The position numbers were made by a program, and so were the translations under genes. A DNA stretch of 38,362 nucleotides from Microcaldota archaeon (GTDB lineage Archaea > Micrarchaeota > Micrarchaeia > Micrarchaeales > Micrarchaeaceae): the NCBI GenBank assembly GCA_021785805.1, contig JAJYEJ010000002.1, forward strand, positions 3,073 to 41,434, written 5' to 3'. Each line of letters opens with the position of its first letter. Position 1 is the stretch's first letter. Of this stretch, positions 37,984-38,362 are shown in pieces. The notes under the pieces are model-generated. The model was not told the DNA's origin. It made no database searches and worked only from the letters and a program-made list of their open reading frames with translations.

Positions 37984-38362
37984 CTATTTCTCATTATTTG
38001 TGATACTTTTATTAGCCGTGCCTCTTTTTTCTTCAATCAGTCTCCTCATAGCGTCTGCACTAGACGATTCCTCCATGTCGAATCTCCTGAATCCGAGATT
38101 CCCTATCAGGAAGTTAGTCATGACCGCGCTCTTTATCCTTATCCCCTTGACTTTGCCCTGCATCTCCTCCTTTAGCCTTTCCATGCCCCCATCATCATAT
38201 ATCGGGGCCACCAGCACAGCACCATTAGGGGAGGATGCATCAGCCAGATATATGAACTTGTTGGTCGGCCTTCCTGTATCCTCTATCGTGCTCTCCAGGT
38301 ATCCTCATGTTAAGGACAGTGAGATCCTGTCGAGTGCCAACTCTTGGCATGTTCGTCTTATG
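37984..38362 (-). pseudogene. Partial gene interrupted by an in-frame TGA
   Basis: The frame ending at TAG (37984-37986) reads upstream through KRGTANKSITNNEK, RFDMEESSSADAM, IYDDGGMERLKEEMQG and KFIYLADASSPNGAV to a TGA at 38305-38307. It then continues as IRRTCQELALDRISLSLT to the window edge. Continuity of coding-like sequence on both sides of the TGA suggests one gene with a premature stop. Other genes here end at TGA, so reassignment is unlikely. The remaining open part could still be translated from a GTG at 38217 or ATG at 38184 (66 residues). No family is recognised. A sequencing error would also explain it. Confidence 0.5.

Noticed and set aside
38305..38307. Recoding of TGA as an amino acid
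   Set aside because: Many genes here end with TGA at sensible positions, including the overlapping ATGA junctions, so the code appears standard.

Overview
The window looks like a chromosomal segment of a small-genome archaeon. Supporting features are uL1/P0/P1 stalk genes, an archaeal DTD2-type D-aminoacyl-tRNA deacylase, archaeal UMP kinase, paired TldD/TldE, two Lhr-type helicases, a class III (pilin-like) signal peptide, a PGF-pre-PGF domain, TATA boxes with short or absent leaders, and very tight gene packing. Thermopsin-type repeats on secreted proteins together with complex I genes would fit an acidophilic DPANN lineage such as Micrarchaeota. That placement is an inference, not proven by the window.

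Layout. 1-4621: three secreted proteins on the minus strand, two of which share a C-terminal cysteine-framed domain. 4693-6078: a phosphohexomutase. 6073-8434: three unrecognised cytosolic proteins, each with its own TATA box. 8632-9327: UMP kinase. 9332-10527: a 2x[4Fe-4S] ferredoxin coupled to a multi-pass membrane protein. 10591-12864: an ABC-2 exporter followed by a HemK2-like methyltransferase. 12958-14503: a two-gene operon encoding a winged-helix-like protein and a probable ADP-ribosyltransferase-fold protein. 14560-20139: an overlapping operon of D-aminoacyl-tRNA deacylase, a membrane-anchored surface protein and an Lhr helicase.

20206-20532: an RNHCP zinc protein. 20672-23102: nuoA-B-C-D, the peripheral arm plus NuoA only. 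23130-25473: divergent DUF2079 membrane protein and GT2 glycosyltransferase, both plausibly involved in glycolipid or glycoprotein assembly. 25553-26290: a metallophosphoesterase. 26451-27833: a pilin-like signal peptide fused to a seven-repeat YVTN propeller. 28458-31133: a second Lhr helicase. 31346-32332: a bitopic membrane protein with a long charged, proline-rich tail. 32385-32756: a second ferredoxin. 32796-37453: operon uL1-P0-P1-tldD-tldE. 37454-38362: a noncoding stretch, a TATA-driven tandem repeat carrying nested mini-ORFs, and the end of a gene interrupted by a stop codon.

The genes combine three themes: cell-envelope display and glycosylation, respiratory electron transfer, and translation quality control. 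The most system-like novelty candidates are the ADP-ribosyltransferase-like operon (12958-14503), the promoter-led nested mini-ORF repeat (37764-37947), the ferredoxin/membrane operon (9332-10527), and a recurring single TATA element between divergent gene pairs. No tRNA, rRNA, CRISPR array or insertion sequence was seen.
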